Program-made: the position numbers and the translations under genes
Notes under the pieces: generated by a model
Databases searched by the model: none
The model's input: the letters and a program-made list of their open reading frames with translations, nothing else
What the model was told of the DNA's origin: nothing
Assembly: GCF_003336205.1 (NCBI RefSeq)
Contig: NZ_QPIE01000004.1
Span: forward strand, 62,001-126,000
Direction: 5' to 3'
DNA length: 64,000 bases
Origin: Chryseobacterium lacus
Lineage (GTDB): Bacteria > Bacteroidota > Bacteroidia > Flavobacteriales > Weeksellaceae
Part shown: positions 17,882 through 26,282 of the stretch, one piece after another
How positions within the stretch are numbered: position 1 is the stretch's first letter
How the letters are laid out: each line of letters starts with the position of its first letter

Positions 17882-19393
17882 ATGAGAGATATGTTTTTCA
17901 AATGGGGTACTGTATTGGTTATTGCTACTTGGATTGTGGCACTGCTCATAAAATCCTATTACTGGATCCCGGTTTTACTTACCTGTCTTTATCTGGTAGG
18001 GATTTATAATACTGCACAGACCAAACATGCTATTCTCAGAAATTTTCCGGTTCTGGGCTATTTCCGATATTTTTTTGAAGGGATCTCTCCGGAAATGCAA
18101 CAATATTTTATAGAAAGAGAGACAGATGGCAAACCATTTCCCAGACATCAGCGGTCCGCTGCATATCGCAGGGCGAAAAACTTGAGTGATACCGTAGCTT
18201 TCGGAACGCAACTGGAAGTGAACCACAGAAAATATGAAGGGATAAAGCATTCTATTTATGCCAAAACTCCGATGGAAGATCTGCCGAAAGTATTGGTAGG
18301 AAATGAACAATGTTCCCAGCCTTACGTTGCTTCTTTGTTTAATATTTCCGCGATGAGCTTCGGCTCGCTGAGTGACAGAGCACAAATTTCTCTGAACCGC
18401 GGAGCCAAAAAAGGACAGTTTTTCCACAATACCGGTGAAGGAGGAATTTCTCCTTATCACATGGAAGGAGGCGATCTTTGCTGGCAGATAGGAACCGGAT
18501 ATTTTGGATGTCGCGATGATAAAGGAAACTTTTCTCCTGAACTTTTTGCTGAGAAATCTAAAATAGAAAGTGTGAAAATGATTGAAATCAAACTTTCACA
18601 AGGTGCAAAGCCAGGACACGGTGGTGTATTGCCGGGAGTTAAAAACACTCCGGAAATTGCCCGCATCCGTCACGTAACTCCAGGGATGACGATTATTTCT
18701 CCCCCGGGCCATTCTGCGTTTTCCGACGCTGCAGGATTGTTAAAATTCATTCAGCAACTCAGAGAGCTTTCTCAGGGAAAACCAGTTGGTTTTAAGCTTT
18801 GTATTGGTGATACCAAGGAATTTGAAGATATTTGCGAACAGATGAATGTCCTTCAGATTTTCCCGGATTTTATTACAGTTGACGGCGCCGAAGGCGGAAC
18901 AGGAGCTGCACCACCTGAATTTTCTGATGGAGTGGGAATGCCTTTGGAACCTGCACTTATTTTTGTGAATAATACTTTGAAAAATTATAATCTGAGAGAG
19001 AAAGTTCGCATCATTGCCAGCGGAAAAGTACTGACTTCTCTGGATATTCTAAGAGCTATCGCTATGGGAGCAGACATGTGTAACAATGCCCGTGGATTTA
19101 TGTTTGCGCTGGGTTGTATTCAGGCATTAAGATGTAATACCAATGCCTGTCCTACTGGTGTGGCTACTCAGGACAAGATGCTCATCAAAGGATTGGATGT
19201 GACAGATAAATCTGAAAGAGTATACCATTTTCATAAAAATACCCTTCTCACCTGTAATGAACTGATCGCTGCTGCAGGAAGATCTTCCTATGAAGAAGTA
19301 GACGCTTCTATGTTCATGAGAGGAGACGAATTTGAGCATCTTTCAGACATTTATTTCCCTGATGTTTTGGCCAATGTGAGGAACAAAAAATAA
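17882..19393 (+). CDS. FMN-binding glutamate synthase family protein
   Basis: A 503-residue membrane-anchored relative of the large subunit of glutamate synthase. Two hydrophobic helices at about residues 8-42 precede the GltS FMN/Fe-S domain. Seen are the glycine-rich FMN/substrate segments (GAKPGHGGVLPG and VDGAEGGTGAAPPEF) and the three-cysteine 3Fe-4S motif with CIQALRCNTNACPTGVAT. No glutaminase domain is present, so it cannot use glutamine by itself. The physiological reaction of these stand-alone proteins is not settled. The gene ends at a strong terminator (19417-19439) just before the polysaccharide locus. Confidence 0.88.
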   Translation: MRDMFFKWGTVLVIATWIVALLIKSYYWIPVLLTCLYLVGIYNTAQTKHAILRNFPVLGYFRYFFEGISPEMQQYFIERETDGKPFPRHQRSAAYRRAKNLSDTVAFGTQLEVNHRKYEGIKHSIYAKTPMEDLPKVLVGNEQCSQPYVASLFNISAMSFGSLSDRAQISLNRGAKKGQFFHNTGEGGISPYHMEGGDLCWQIGTGYFGCRDDKGNFSPELFAEKSKIESVKMIEIKLSQGAKPGHGGVLPGVKNTPEIARIRHVTPGMTIISPPGHSAFSDAAGLLKFIQQLRELSQGKPVGFKLCIGDTKEFEDICEQMNVLQIFPDFITVDGAEGGTGAAPPEFSDGVGMPLEPALIFVNNTLKNYNLREKVRIIASGKVLTSLDILRAIAMGADMCNNARGFMFALGCIQALRCNTNACPTGVATQDKMLIKGLDVTDKSERVYHFHKNTLLTCNELIAAAGRSSYEEVDASMFMRGDEFEHLSDIYFPDVLANVRNKK

Positions 19394-19416
19394 GATTTGA
19401 AACGATATTTTAACAG

Positions 19417-19439
19417 AGCAGCTTTAGGCTGCTTTTTTT
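19417..19439 (+). terminator. Intrinsic terminator before the polysaccharide locus
   Basis: AGCAGC (19417-19422) and GCTGCT (19428-19433) form a perfect six-pair stem with a five-base loop and a run of seven T. It isolates the glutamate synthase-like gene from the promoter at 19492. Confidence 0.85.
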
Positions 19440-19491
19440 ATTGGAAACCTTAGTGAATAGAATATGAGAGGGTATGATTAACATATTTTTA

Positions 19492-19520
19492 TTGAACTTT
19501 GAAAATTAATCGTAAATTTG
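19492..19520 (+). promoter_or_regulatory. Consensus promoter of the surface-polysaccharide locus
   Basis: TTG (19492-19494), an 18-base spacer, then TAAATTTG (19513-19520) is a perfect match to the Bacteroidota -33/-7 consensus. It is the only strong promoter between the terminator at 19417-19439 and the first sugar gene, and would give an untranslated leader of about 350 bases. Confidence 0.8.
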
Positions 19521-19874
19521 CGAATAGACTGAAAGAGAGTGTACACTTTTTCAGGGAAAAACGAAAACCTAAAACTCATAACTCATTAATTCACAATATA
19601 AGAATGTTTAAAAATATTCTGTCGAATTTTACATTTCTTATTTTATTCTTTTTGCCCGGCAAGGAGAACTGGTGCGAACTTTTTAAAAAAGCGTTTTGCT
19701 TTTCACTGATTTCCAAAATCGGATTTCTTTTTATAACTTTTCTCCGTATAATGTACAGACTGCTCCTAAAGAATTTTAGTTTAATAGGATATAATACCCT
19801 TTATCAGCACAAAGCTGAATATTTTCGTGCGATTGAATTTAGAAATTTGAAATGAAAAAAATACAAGATCAATA
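19521..19874 (+). other. Long leader of the polysaccharide operon
   Basis: About 350 bases between the mapped promoter and the first gene, with no supported coding region. An open frame of 118 codons runs through it (19499-19855), but it begins inside the promoter, is rich in Phe/Leu/Lys as expected of AT-rich non-coding DNA, and shows no family pattern. In Bacteroides, polysaccharide leaders carry NusG-like regulation; no such gene is seen here. The stretch is a candidate for attenuation or antitermination control. Confidence 0.5.
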
Positions 19875-21020
19875 ATGGATACAAAAATCTGGCTTTCTTC
19901 CCCACATATGGGCGGAGGTGAAATGAAATATATTCAACAGGCATTCGACGAAAACTGGGTAGCACCACTGGGTCCAAATGTCAACGGTTTTGAGCAGGAC
20001 CTGGAAGATTTTTTGCAGAATGGTGCTCATGTTGCCGCATTAAGTTCAGGAACCGGAGCTTTGCATCTTGCATTGGTACTGTTGGATGTACATGCGCATG
20101 ATGAAGTGATCTGCCAGTCGCTCACGTTTTCAGCTTCTGCAAATCCTATTAAATACCTTAATGCCAATGCGCTTTTTGTGGATAGTGAGCGGGATACATG
20201 GAATCTTTGCCCAAATGCAGTAGAAGATGCGATTAAAAAAAGATTAAAAACCGGAAAAAAACCCAAAGCGATTATTGCTGTCGATTTGTATGGAATGCCT
20301 TATAAAATAAATGATCTCCGTTCCATTTCCAAAAGATATGAAATTCCTATCATTGAAGATGCTGCCGAAGCTTTGGGCAGTACTTTTAAAGGAAAAAAAT
20401 GTGGGACCTTCGGAGACATTTCCATATTGAGTTTCAATGGAAATAAAATTATCACTACTTCCGGTGGGGGTGCTTTGATTGTTAAGAAAAAAGAGTATAA
20501 AAAGAAAGCCGTATTTCTTTCCACACAAGCGCGCGATGACGCACCTCATTACGAGCATACCAATTTGGGTTACAACTATAGAATGAGCAATATATGTGCA
20601 GGAATCGGGCGCGGCCAGATGGAAGTTATTAATGACAGGGTAGCCCAACGCAGAGCTAATCATGATTTTTATGAAGATCTTTTTCAGGAAATTCCCGGTG
20701 TAACAGTGCTGAAAGAACCTAACGGAGATTATTTTTCAAATCGCTGGTTATCTGTGATTACCATTGATCCTCAATCAGCTTATTTGACGCGTGAAGAATT
20801 GAGATTAGCTTTGCATCAGGAAAATATCGAATCTCGACCGATATGGAAACCGATGCATTTGCAACCGGTATTCAAAAAAGAACGCTACTATGGTGGCAAA
20901 ATAGCCGAATCCATTTTCAATAACGGCTTGTGCCTGCCTTCAGGATCCAATCTCACCGACGATGATAGAAGCCGAATTGCGGAAAATATTCTCAATACGT
21001 TCAAAAAAGTAATGGTTTAG
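19875..21020 (+). CDS. DegT/DnrJ/EryC1/StrS sugar aminotransferase (PglE/EpsN-like)
   Basis: A 381-residue PLP-dependent aminotransferase that adds an amino group to a nucleotide-linked keto-sugar. The Schiff-base lysine is Lys191 in SFNGNKIITTSGGGAL. The cofactor-binding aspartate region EDAAEALGS and the N-terminal SSGTGALHLAL segment are also visible. The motif set resembles the PglE/EpsN group that works on UDP-4-keto-6-deoxy-GlcNAc. The next gene is a PglF/CapD-type 4,6-dehydratase that makes exactly that substrate, so the pair probably makes a UDP-4-amino-4,6-dideoxy-N-acetylhexosamine. First gene of the locus. Confidence 0.88.
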   Translation: MDTKIWLSSPHMGGGEMKYIQQAFDENWVAPLGPNVNGFEQDLEDFLQNGAHVAALSSGTGALHLALVLLDVHAHDEVICQSLTFSASANPIKYLNANALFVDSERDTWNLCPNAVEDAIKKRLKTGKKPKAIIAVDLYGMPYKINDLRSISKRYEIPIIEDAAEALGSTFKGKKCGTFGDISILSFNGNKIITTSGGGALIVKKKEYKKKAVFLSTQARDDAPHYEHTNLGYNYRMSNICAGIGRGQMEVINDRVAQRRANHDFYEDLFQEIPGVTVLKEPNGDYFSNRWLSVITIDPQSAYLTREELRLALHQENIESRPIWKPMHLQPVFKKERYYGGKIAESIFNNGLCLPSGSNLTDDDRSRIAENILNTFKKVMV

Positions 21021-21050
21021 TGTGTAACATCTCTTTTGAGAATGTACACA
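21021..21050 (+). other. Bulged hairpin between the first two sugar genes
   Basis: TGTGTAACAT CTC TTTT GAG AATGTACACA folds into a stem of about twelve pairs with a TTTT loop and two single-base bulges. It starts directly after the aminotransferase stop and has no T-run after it. It could be an RNA processing or stability element. Confidence 0.5.
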
Positions 21051-21110
21051 TTAAAGAGGACCCGTCTGAAATTTTATTAATAAATGAAAAAAATATAGTA
21101 TTGAGTAATT

Positions 21111-23036
21111 ATGAACATGCAAAATCTTAAAAACAGGATTTACAGCGGCGATAATATGGTGAGCTTATCAGATGTTCGTTATCTGCCCAGATGGGTGGTG
21201 CTGGCTATTGATGTCATGATCTTGATGACAGCGGTTTCCGGCTCATTCTATTTGCTGGAAAAATTGCATGTTCACTCCTCTGAAGCAGTTCCAAACTATA
21301 CTAAATATCTTCTAATTCTGGTGGTGAATACCATATATATGTATATTTTTAAAACATATTCTGGTATTATTCGGCATTCCACCTTTATCGATCTTTTCAA
21401 GATTATGCTGGCCAATGTTCTCACAGGGATAACCTTGGGAATTCTCAATATCATTACTTTTGTTATTACGGGAAATAAATTATTTCTGCCCACATTTCTA
21501 TTTATTTATTTCACTATTTCGGTGACGCTGTTGTTCATGTTCCGGCTTTTTGTGAAAGAATTTTTTCATTTTGCCAGAGAACTCAGGAGAACAAGTCTCA
21601 AAAAAAGAATTCTGGTTTTAGGAATAGATGAGCAGGCAATTGCCGTTGCAAGAGCATTATTAGATAATCCATCATTGCCTTATCATGTGGCCGGTTTTTT
21701 AACGCAAAGAACTGATTCCAAGAGTGCAAAACTTTTAGGGAGACCTATCTATAATCGTAAAAAACTGGAAAGCAATACTAAAGATAAATTAGATGCAGAC
21801 GGTATTCTTATTATAGAAGAAATGATGACCAAAGAGGAAATGAACCATTGGGTGAACCTTTTTCTGGAAAAAGACCTCGAGGTTTTTAAATCTCCTCCGG
21901 TACAAAAACTCCGAGATGATATCCGCAGTTCCATTAAGAATCTTCAAATTGAAGACTTACTGAACCGAAAACCGATAAAAATAGAAAATGAAGAAGTAAA
22001 AAGAAGGCATTATGACAAAGCAGTGTTGGTGACCGGCGGTGCTGGTTCAATTGGAAGCGAAATCGTAAGGCAAGTAGCCATATTTAACCCTTCTCTAATT
22101 GTGGTTTTGGATCAAGCAGAAACACCTTTATACGAAGTGGAGCTGGAAATGAGAGAAAAGTATCCGCACATCAGATTTAAATTTGTTTTGGCGGACATTT
22201 CCAACAGACACCGAATTGAACCTCTTTTCAAGAAATACAGATTCTCCATGGTGTATCATGCTGCGGCATACAAACATGTTCCGCTGGTGGAAGAAAATCC
22301 ACACGAAGGAATTCTGGTAAATACTTTCGGTACAAAAAATATCGCAGCACTTTCCAGTCTTTATAAAGTCAACCGTTTTGTAATGGTGTCTACCGATAAA
22401 GCCGTGAATCCAACCAATGTGATGGGTGCCTCAAAAAGAGCTGCCGAATTGCTGGTTCAGGCATTACAAGATGTGGAAGGAAATACCACCAAATTCATCA
22501 CCACCCGCTTCGGGAACGTATTGGGATCTAACGGTTCTGTAATTCCTCATTTCAAAAAGCAGATTGAAAAAGGAGGCCCGATCACCATTACACATCCGGA
22601 AATTGTTCGGTTTTTCATGACTATTCCAGAAGCTTGTGAGCTCGTATTACAGGCAGGCACCATGGGATCAGGAGGAGAAATCTTCGTGTTCGATATGGGC
22701 GAGCCGGTGAAAATCCTGGATCTGGCGAGAAGAATGATCAAACTTTCAGGATTAGAACCTGATGTGGATATTAAAATTATTTATACAGGCCTTCGGCCGG
22801 GTGAAAAACTTTTTGAAGAATTGCTGAGTGATGGCGCTAAAACGCTGCCGACTCCGCACGAGAAAATTATGATTTCCAAGGATCCACACATGGAATTCTG
22901 TGATATAGAAACCTTAGTGAACCGAATTACAAAAGCCGCTTTAAGAAGGGATAAATTGGAAGTAGTCACCTTGCTTAAAATTATAGTTCCCGAATTCAAA
23001 AGCAATAATTCCGTATATGAGACATTGGACAAATAA
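21111..23036 (+). CDS. Membrane-bound UDP-sugar 4,6-dehydratase (PglF/WbpM/CapD-like)
   Basis: A 641-residue protein. Four to five transmembrane helices (about residues 27-160) are followed by a CoA-binding-like domain and a C-terminal SDR domain. The NAD loop TGGAGSIGSE and the STDKAVNP motif are visible. The usual catalytic Tyr is replaced by Met438 in VMGASKRAAE, as in the PglF/WbpM group of inverting or retaining 4,6-dehydratases. The family converts UDP-GlcNAc to the 4-keto-6-deoxy sugar. Context with the upstream aminotransferase supports a diamino- or amino-dideoxy sugar route. ATG 21117 is an equally possible start. Confidence 0.93.
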   Translation: MNMQNLKNRIYSGDNMVSLSDVRYLPRWVVLAIDVMILMTAVSGSFYLLEKLHVHSSEAVPNYTKYLLILVVNTIYMYIFKTYSGIIRHSTFIDLFKIMLANVLTGITLGILNIITFVITGNKLFLPTFLFIYFTISVTLLFMFRLFVKEFFHFARELRRTSLKKRILVLGIDEQAIAVARALLDNPSLPYHVAGFLTQRTDSKSAKLLGRPIYNRKKLESNTKDKLDADGILIIEEMMTKEEMNHWVNLFLEKDLEVFKSPPVQKLRDDIRSSIKNLQIEDLLNRKPIKIENEEVKRRHYDKAVLVTGGAGSIGSEIVRQVAIFNPSLIVVLDQAETPLYEVELEMREKYPHIRFKFVLADISNRHRIEPLFKKYRFSMVYHAAAYKHVPLVEENPHEGILVNTFGTKNIAALSSLYKVNRFVMVSTDKAVNPTNVMGASKRAAELLVQALQDVEGNTTKFITTRFGNVLGSNGSVIPHFKKQIEKGGPITITHPEIVRFFMTIPEACELVLQAGTMGSGGEIFVFDMGEPVKILDLARRMIKLSGLEPDVDIKIIYTGLRPGEKLFEELLSDGAKTLPTPHEKIMISKDPHMEFCDIETLVNRITKAALRRDKLEVVTLLKIIVPEFKSNNSVYETLDK

Positions 23037-23052
23037 AAAATTAATATATTTA
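23025..23052 (+). promoter_or_regulatory. Possible internal promoter before the export genes
   Basis: TTG (23025-23027), a 17-base spacer and TATATTTA (23045-23052) nearly match the consensus. It would start transcription around 23058, just before the outer-membrane export gene. It also argues against the TTG start at 23061 and for ATG 23073. Confidence 0.45.
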
Positions 23053-23072
23053 CGCTCTTTTTGAGATCGAAA

Positions 23073-23873
23073 ATGAAACATATTTTTTATAGTGCCTGTC
23101 TAGTATTAGTGCTGTTTTCATGTAAATCACGGCCATCCAATGACTTGAATTACATGCAGAATATCGAACAAACAGCCACGCAACTGGTTTTGGCAAATTC
23201 CACAAACTTTATTCAACCCGGCGATCAGCTAGTGATCATGGTGACAGCCCGCGATATGGAGGTGGCAAAACCATTCAACCAAAATTACAGTTCCGGAACC
23301 GCTGCGCAATATAGCCTTCCCAATTCTAATTTGCCTACAGCCTCTCAAACCACTGTTTCAGGGCCAACTTATGTTGTGGATTCTGAAAGTAATATTTATT
23401 TTCCTTATATCGGAAAAATGTCCGTGGAAGGCAAAACGATTGAGATGTTTCGGGACGAACTGAGAAACAGCCTGACTGCTTATATCAAAGATCCTGGGAT
23501 TAATATTCGGCATGCAAATTACAAAATAACCGTTTTGGGAGAAGTGAGGAATCCCGGCACTTTCGTTGTTCCTGATGGAAATGCAACGCTTCTCAGTGCT
23601 TTAGGTCTCGCTGGAGATCTGACTATTCACGGAAAAAGAGACAATGTTCTGGTATTGAGAAAAATGAATGATGAAGTTGTTAAAAAAACGCTTGACCTTC
23701 GGGATGCCGGTATTATCAGTTCAGATTTTTATCAGCTGAAACAGAACGATGTTATTGTAGTGGCAGCCAACGAATCCAAACAAAAAGAATCACGTATGAA
23801 CCCCAATACTCCGCTGTACATAGGTGCGGCAGGAATTATCGTTACTGTATTGGGTGTTGTTTTATCCAAGTAA
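23073..23873 (+). CDS. Outer-membrane polysaccharide export lipoprotein (Wza-like)
   Basis: A 266-residue lipoprotein with signal peptide and lipobox (VLFSC, Cys17). It has a poly_export domain with the pattern NFIQPGDQLVI and two SLBB-type segments (TYVVDSESNIYFPYIGKM and NYKITVLGEVRNPGTFVV). A C-terminal helix (about 243-265, IGAAGIIVTVLGVVL) may span the outer membrane as in Wza. It forms the outer-membrane channel for the polymer. The following Wzc-like kinase starts seven bases after its stop, so they are co-transcribed. Confidence 0.93.
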   Translation: MKHIFYSACLVLVLFSCKSRPSNDLNYMQNIEQTATQLVLANSTNFIQPGDQLVIMVTARDMEVAKPFNQNYSSGTAAQYSLPNSNLPTASQTTVSGPTYVVDSESNIYFPYIGKMSVEGKTIEMFRDELRNSLTAYIKDPGINIRHANYKITVLGEVRNPGTFVVPDGNATLLSALGLAGDLTIHGKRDNVLVLRKMNDEVVKKTLDLRDAGIISSDFYQLKQNDVIVVAANESKQKESRMNPNTPLYIGAAGIIVTVLGVVLSK

Positions 23874-23880
23874 TTATTTG

Positions 23881-26241
23881 ATGAGCAGTAATCAATCTAC
23901 GTCACAGAATACCCAGGAAGATCTTAACCTGAATGAAGTTATAAAACCTTACCTCAGAAAATGGTATTGGTTTGTATTAACCGTTTTAGCGATGCTTGCA
24001 TTGGCAGTATTGTATATCAAAAGTACCGCCCCGGAATATGAGATAAAATCCCAAGTGCTGATTAAAGATGCCAAAAAAGGGATGTCTTCTGACCTAAGCA
24101 TGCTTTCTGACCTGTCCGGATTGGGTGGAATGTCCACGAATAGTATCGACAACGAGGTGGAGGTTTTCAAAACAAAAAAGCTCATGAATTCCGTAGTAGA
24201 AGGGTTGAATTTGCAGGTGCACGTTTTGGAAAAAGAGGGACTCCTCACCACAGAACGTTACAATGAAAGTGCGCCGGTGATTGTAAAAGTGATTAATGAA
24301 AAGGACTATAAAGAAACGATAGAACCAGTAGAGCTGACCATTGCCGGAGATAAAATTACTCTTCAATCCGATGGTTTTACAAATCCTATAAAGACCACTT
24401 TTAATAAACTGATCAATCTGCCTTATGCCAATATTATGATCTTAAAAAACAAAGATTATAATGCTCGTAAATATCCGGTAGATGGGCAGTTGCTGTTGGC
24501 TTATGCTCCTATGGAAGAAAGAGTAACGGAGTATCAGAAGAAAATGTCCATAGATTTGGCCAATAAAGATGTTACTGTTATTGATATTATCTTGAAATAC
24601 AGTAATGTAAAGAAGGCGAAAGAGATGGTGAAAAAGCTGATAGATGCCTATAATGAAGATGCTATTGCGGATAAGAATTCCGAATCTCAGAAAACCAAAG
24701 ATTTTATTGACGAACGTATTGCCATTATTGCGGAAGAATTAGGTGTTGTTGAAGGTGAGAAAGAGCGGTTCAAAATAACAAATAGAATTGCCGATCTGGA
24801 AACGGAAGCTCAGTTAAATGTAGGAACTTCTGCCAGTGCTGCTGCAAAACTGCTGGAAACTGAAACCCAGATTCAGCTTATTAATGATCTTATCGGTTTT
24901 ATACAAAGACAAGGAGTGGATCAGACGCTTCCTACAGGAATAGGCATCAATACAGGCGGTGCTTCCACGGCGATTGCAGCATATAACCAGATGGTATTGG
25001 AAAGGGCAAAATTGATGGAAAACGCAACTCCGCAGAATCCTTTGATTGCGGAGCTTTCAAAACAATTAATTTCTACTAAAGCATTAATTATCGAAAATCT
25101 GATGAAAGGGCGAACAGCGTTGTTGGCCACCAGAAATCAGATTGAAACTCAACAGGGAAGAGCAGATTCTAAAATCTCAAGAATTCCGTCACAGGAGAAA
25201 ATGTTCCGCAGTATCGAACGACAGCAGCAAATAAAAGAAAGCCTGTATCTACTTTTGCTCGAAAAAAGAGAAGAGGCTGCCATTGCTATGGCGATTACAG
25301 CGCCAAAAGCCCGCGTTATAGATGCTGCTTATGCTTCGGAAAAACCAGTTTCGCCGAAAAAAGCTTTGGTATTGGGAGGAGCTTTTTTGATAGGGCTTAT
25401 TATTCCTTTTTCACTTATTTACGTAAAAGAAATTCTGAATGACAAGATTCTTTCAAAACAGGATCTGATAAAATTGACCAACGGGAAACCAATTCTCGGG
25501 GAAATTCCGAGATTAGGCAAAGGCGAAACCGAACTGGTAAGAATGAACGATCTTACTCCAATGGCCGAAGCCTTCAGGATTTTGATTACCAATATGAATT
25601 TTATGCTACCTAAACAGAAGGAAGGCAAGGTCATCTTTGTGAGTTCATCCGTGAAAGGGGAAGGGAAAACATTTGTTTCGGTAAACCTATCGCTAACTCT
25701 CGCTACTCCCGGCAAAAAGGTGATTATCATTGGTTCAGATATCCGGAATCCGCAGTTGCAGCGTTACAATCAAGCCAGAAAAGGTTTGGAAGGACTGACA
25801 GAATTTTTATATTCTCCTGATAAAAAGATTGATGATCTTATCCATGTCTCTATTTATAATCCGCATTTAGATGTGATTTATTCCGGAAGCATTCCGCCGA
25901 ATCCTACGGAGTTATTAGGAAATGGACGTTATGAAGAACTATTGGTGGAACTTCGCAAGAGATATGATTACATTATTTTAGATACGGCTCCGCTGATGTT
26001 GGTAACCGATACTTTGATCATTTCCAACCTGGCAGACGCCACCCTTTATGTAACCCGTTCCGGATACACAGAAGAAAGTCTGATTGAATTTGCGAACAAG
26101 CAGATAGAATCCGGCAAGATTAAAAACACAGCCTTCATCCTGAATGACGTCTCTAAAGACCATTTCGGCTATGGAAACAAATATGGGTATGGTTATAATG
26201 CTGAGCAGAAAAGTTGGTGGGGAAAATTGACAAATAAATAA
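23881..26241 (+). CDS. Polysaccharide co-polymerase tyrosine autokinase (Wzc-like)
   Basis: A 786-residue inner-membrane protein that controls polymer length and export by cycles of tyrosine phosphorylation. A Wzz-type chain-length domain lies between transmembrane helices near residues 32-50 and 495-515. A long coiled-coil periplasmic part and the cytoplasmic BY-kinase domain follow. The kinase has Walker A (SSSVKGEGKTFVSVN), Walker A' (IIIGSDIRNP) and Walker B (YIILDTAPLMLVTD). The C-terminal tail FGYGNKYGYGYN is the expected tyrosine cluster. The frame extends upstream to 23824, but ATG 23881 avoids overlap with the export gene and gives a normal N-terminus. Confidence 0.94.
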   Translation: MSSNQSTSQNTQEDLNLNEVIKPYLRKWYWFVLTVLAMLALAVLYIKSTAPEYEIKSQVLIKDAKKGMSSDLSMLSDLSGLGGMSTNSIDNEVEVFKTKKLMNSVVEGLNLQVHVLEKEGLLTTERYNESAPVIVKVINEKDYKETIEPVELTIAGDKITLQSDGFTNPIKTTFNKLINLPYANIMILKNKDYNARKYPVDGQLLLAYAPMEERVTEYQKKMSIDLANKDVTVIDIILKYSNVKKAKEMVKKLIDAYNEDAIADKNSESQKTKDFIDERIAIIAEELGVVEGEKERFKITNRIADLETEAQLNVGTSASAAAKLLETETQIQLINDLIGFIQRQGVDQTLPTGIGINTGGASTAIAAYNQMVLERAKLMENATPQNPLIAELSKQLISTKALIIENLMKGRTALLATRNQIETQQGRADSKISRIPSQEKMFRSIERQQQIKESLYLLLLEKREEAAIAMAITAPKARVIDAAYASEKPVSPKKALVLGGAFLIGLIIPFSLIYVKEILNDKILSKQDLIKLTNGKPILGEIPRLGKGETELVRMNDLTPMAEAFRILITNMNFMLPKQKEGKVIFVSSSVKGEGKTFVSVNLSLTLATPGKKVIIIGSDIRNPQLQRYNQARKGLEGLTEFLYSPDKKIDDLIHVSIYNPHLDVIYSGSIPPNPTELLGNGRYEELLVELRKRYDYIILDTAPLMLVTDTLIISNLADATLYVTRSGYTEESLIEFANKQIESGKIKNTAFILNDVSKDHFGYGNKYGYGYNAEQKSWWGKLTNK

Positions 26242-26282
26242 AAATTGCAAGCGACCTTTTAAGTACACTATAATTTGATCCC

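Noticed and set aside
19499-19855. 118-codon open frame in the polysaccharide leader
   Set aside because: It begins with TTG inside the promoter's spacer, has a Phe/Leu/Lys-rich composition typical of AT-rich non-coding DNA, and shows no family pattern.
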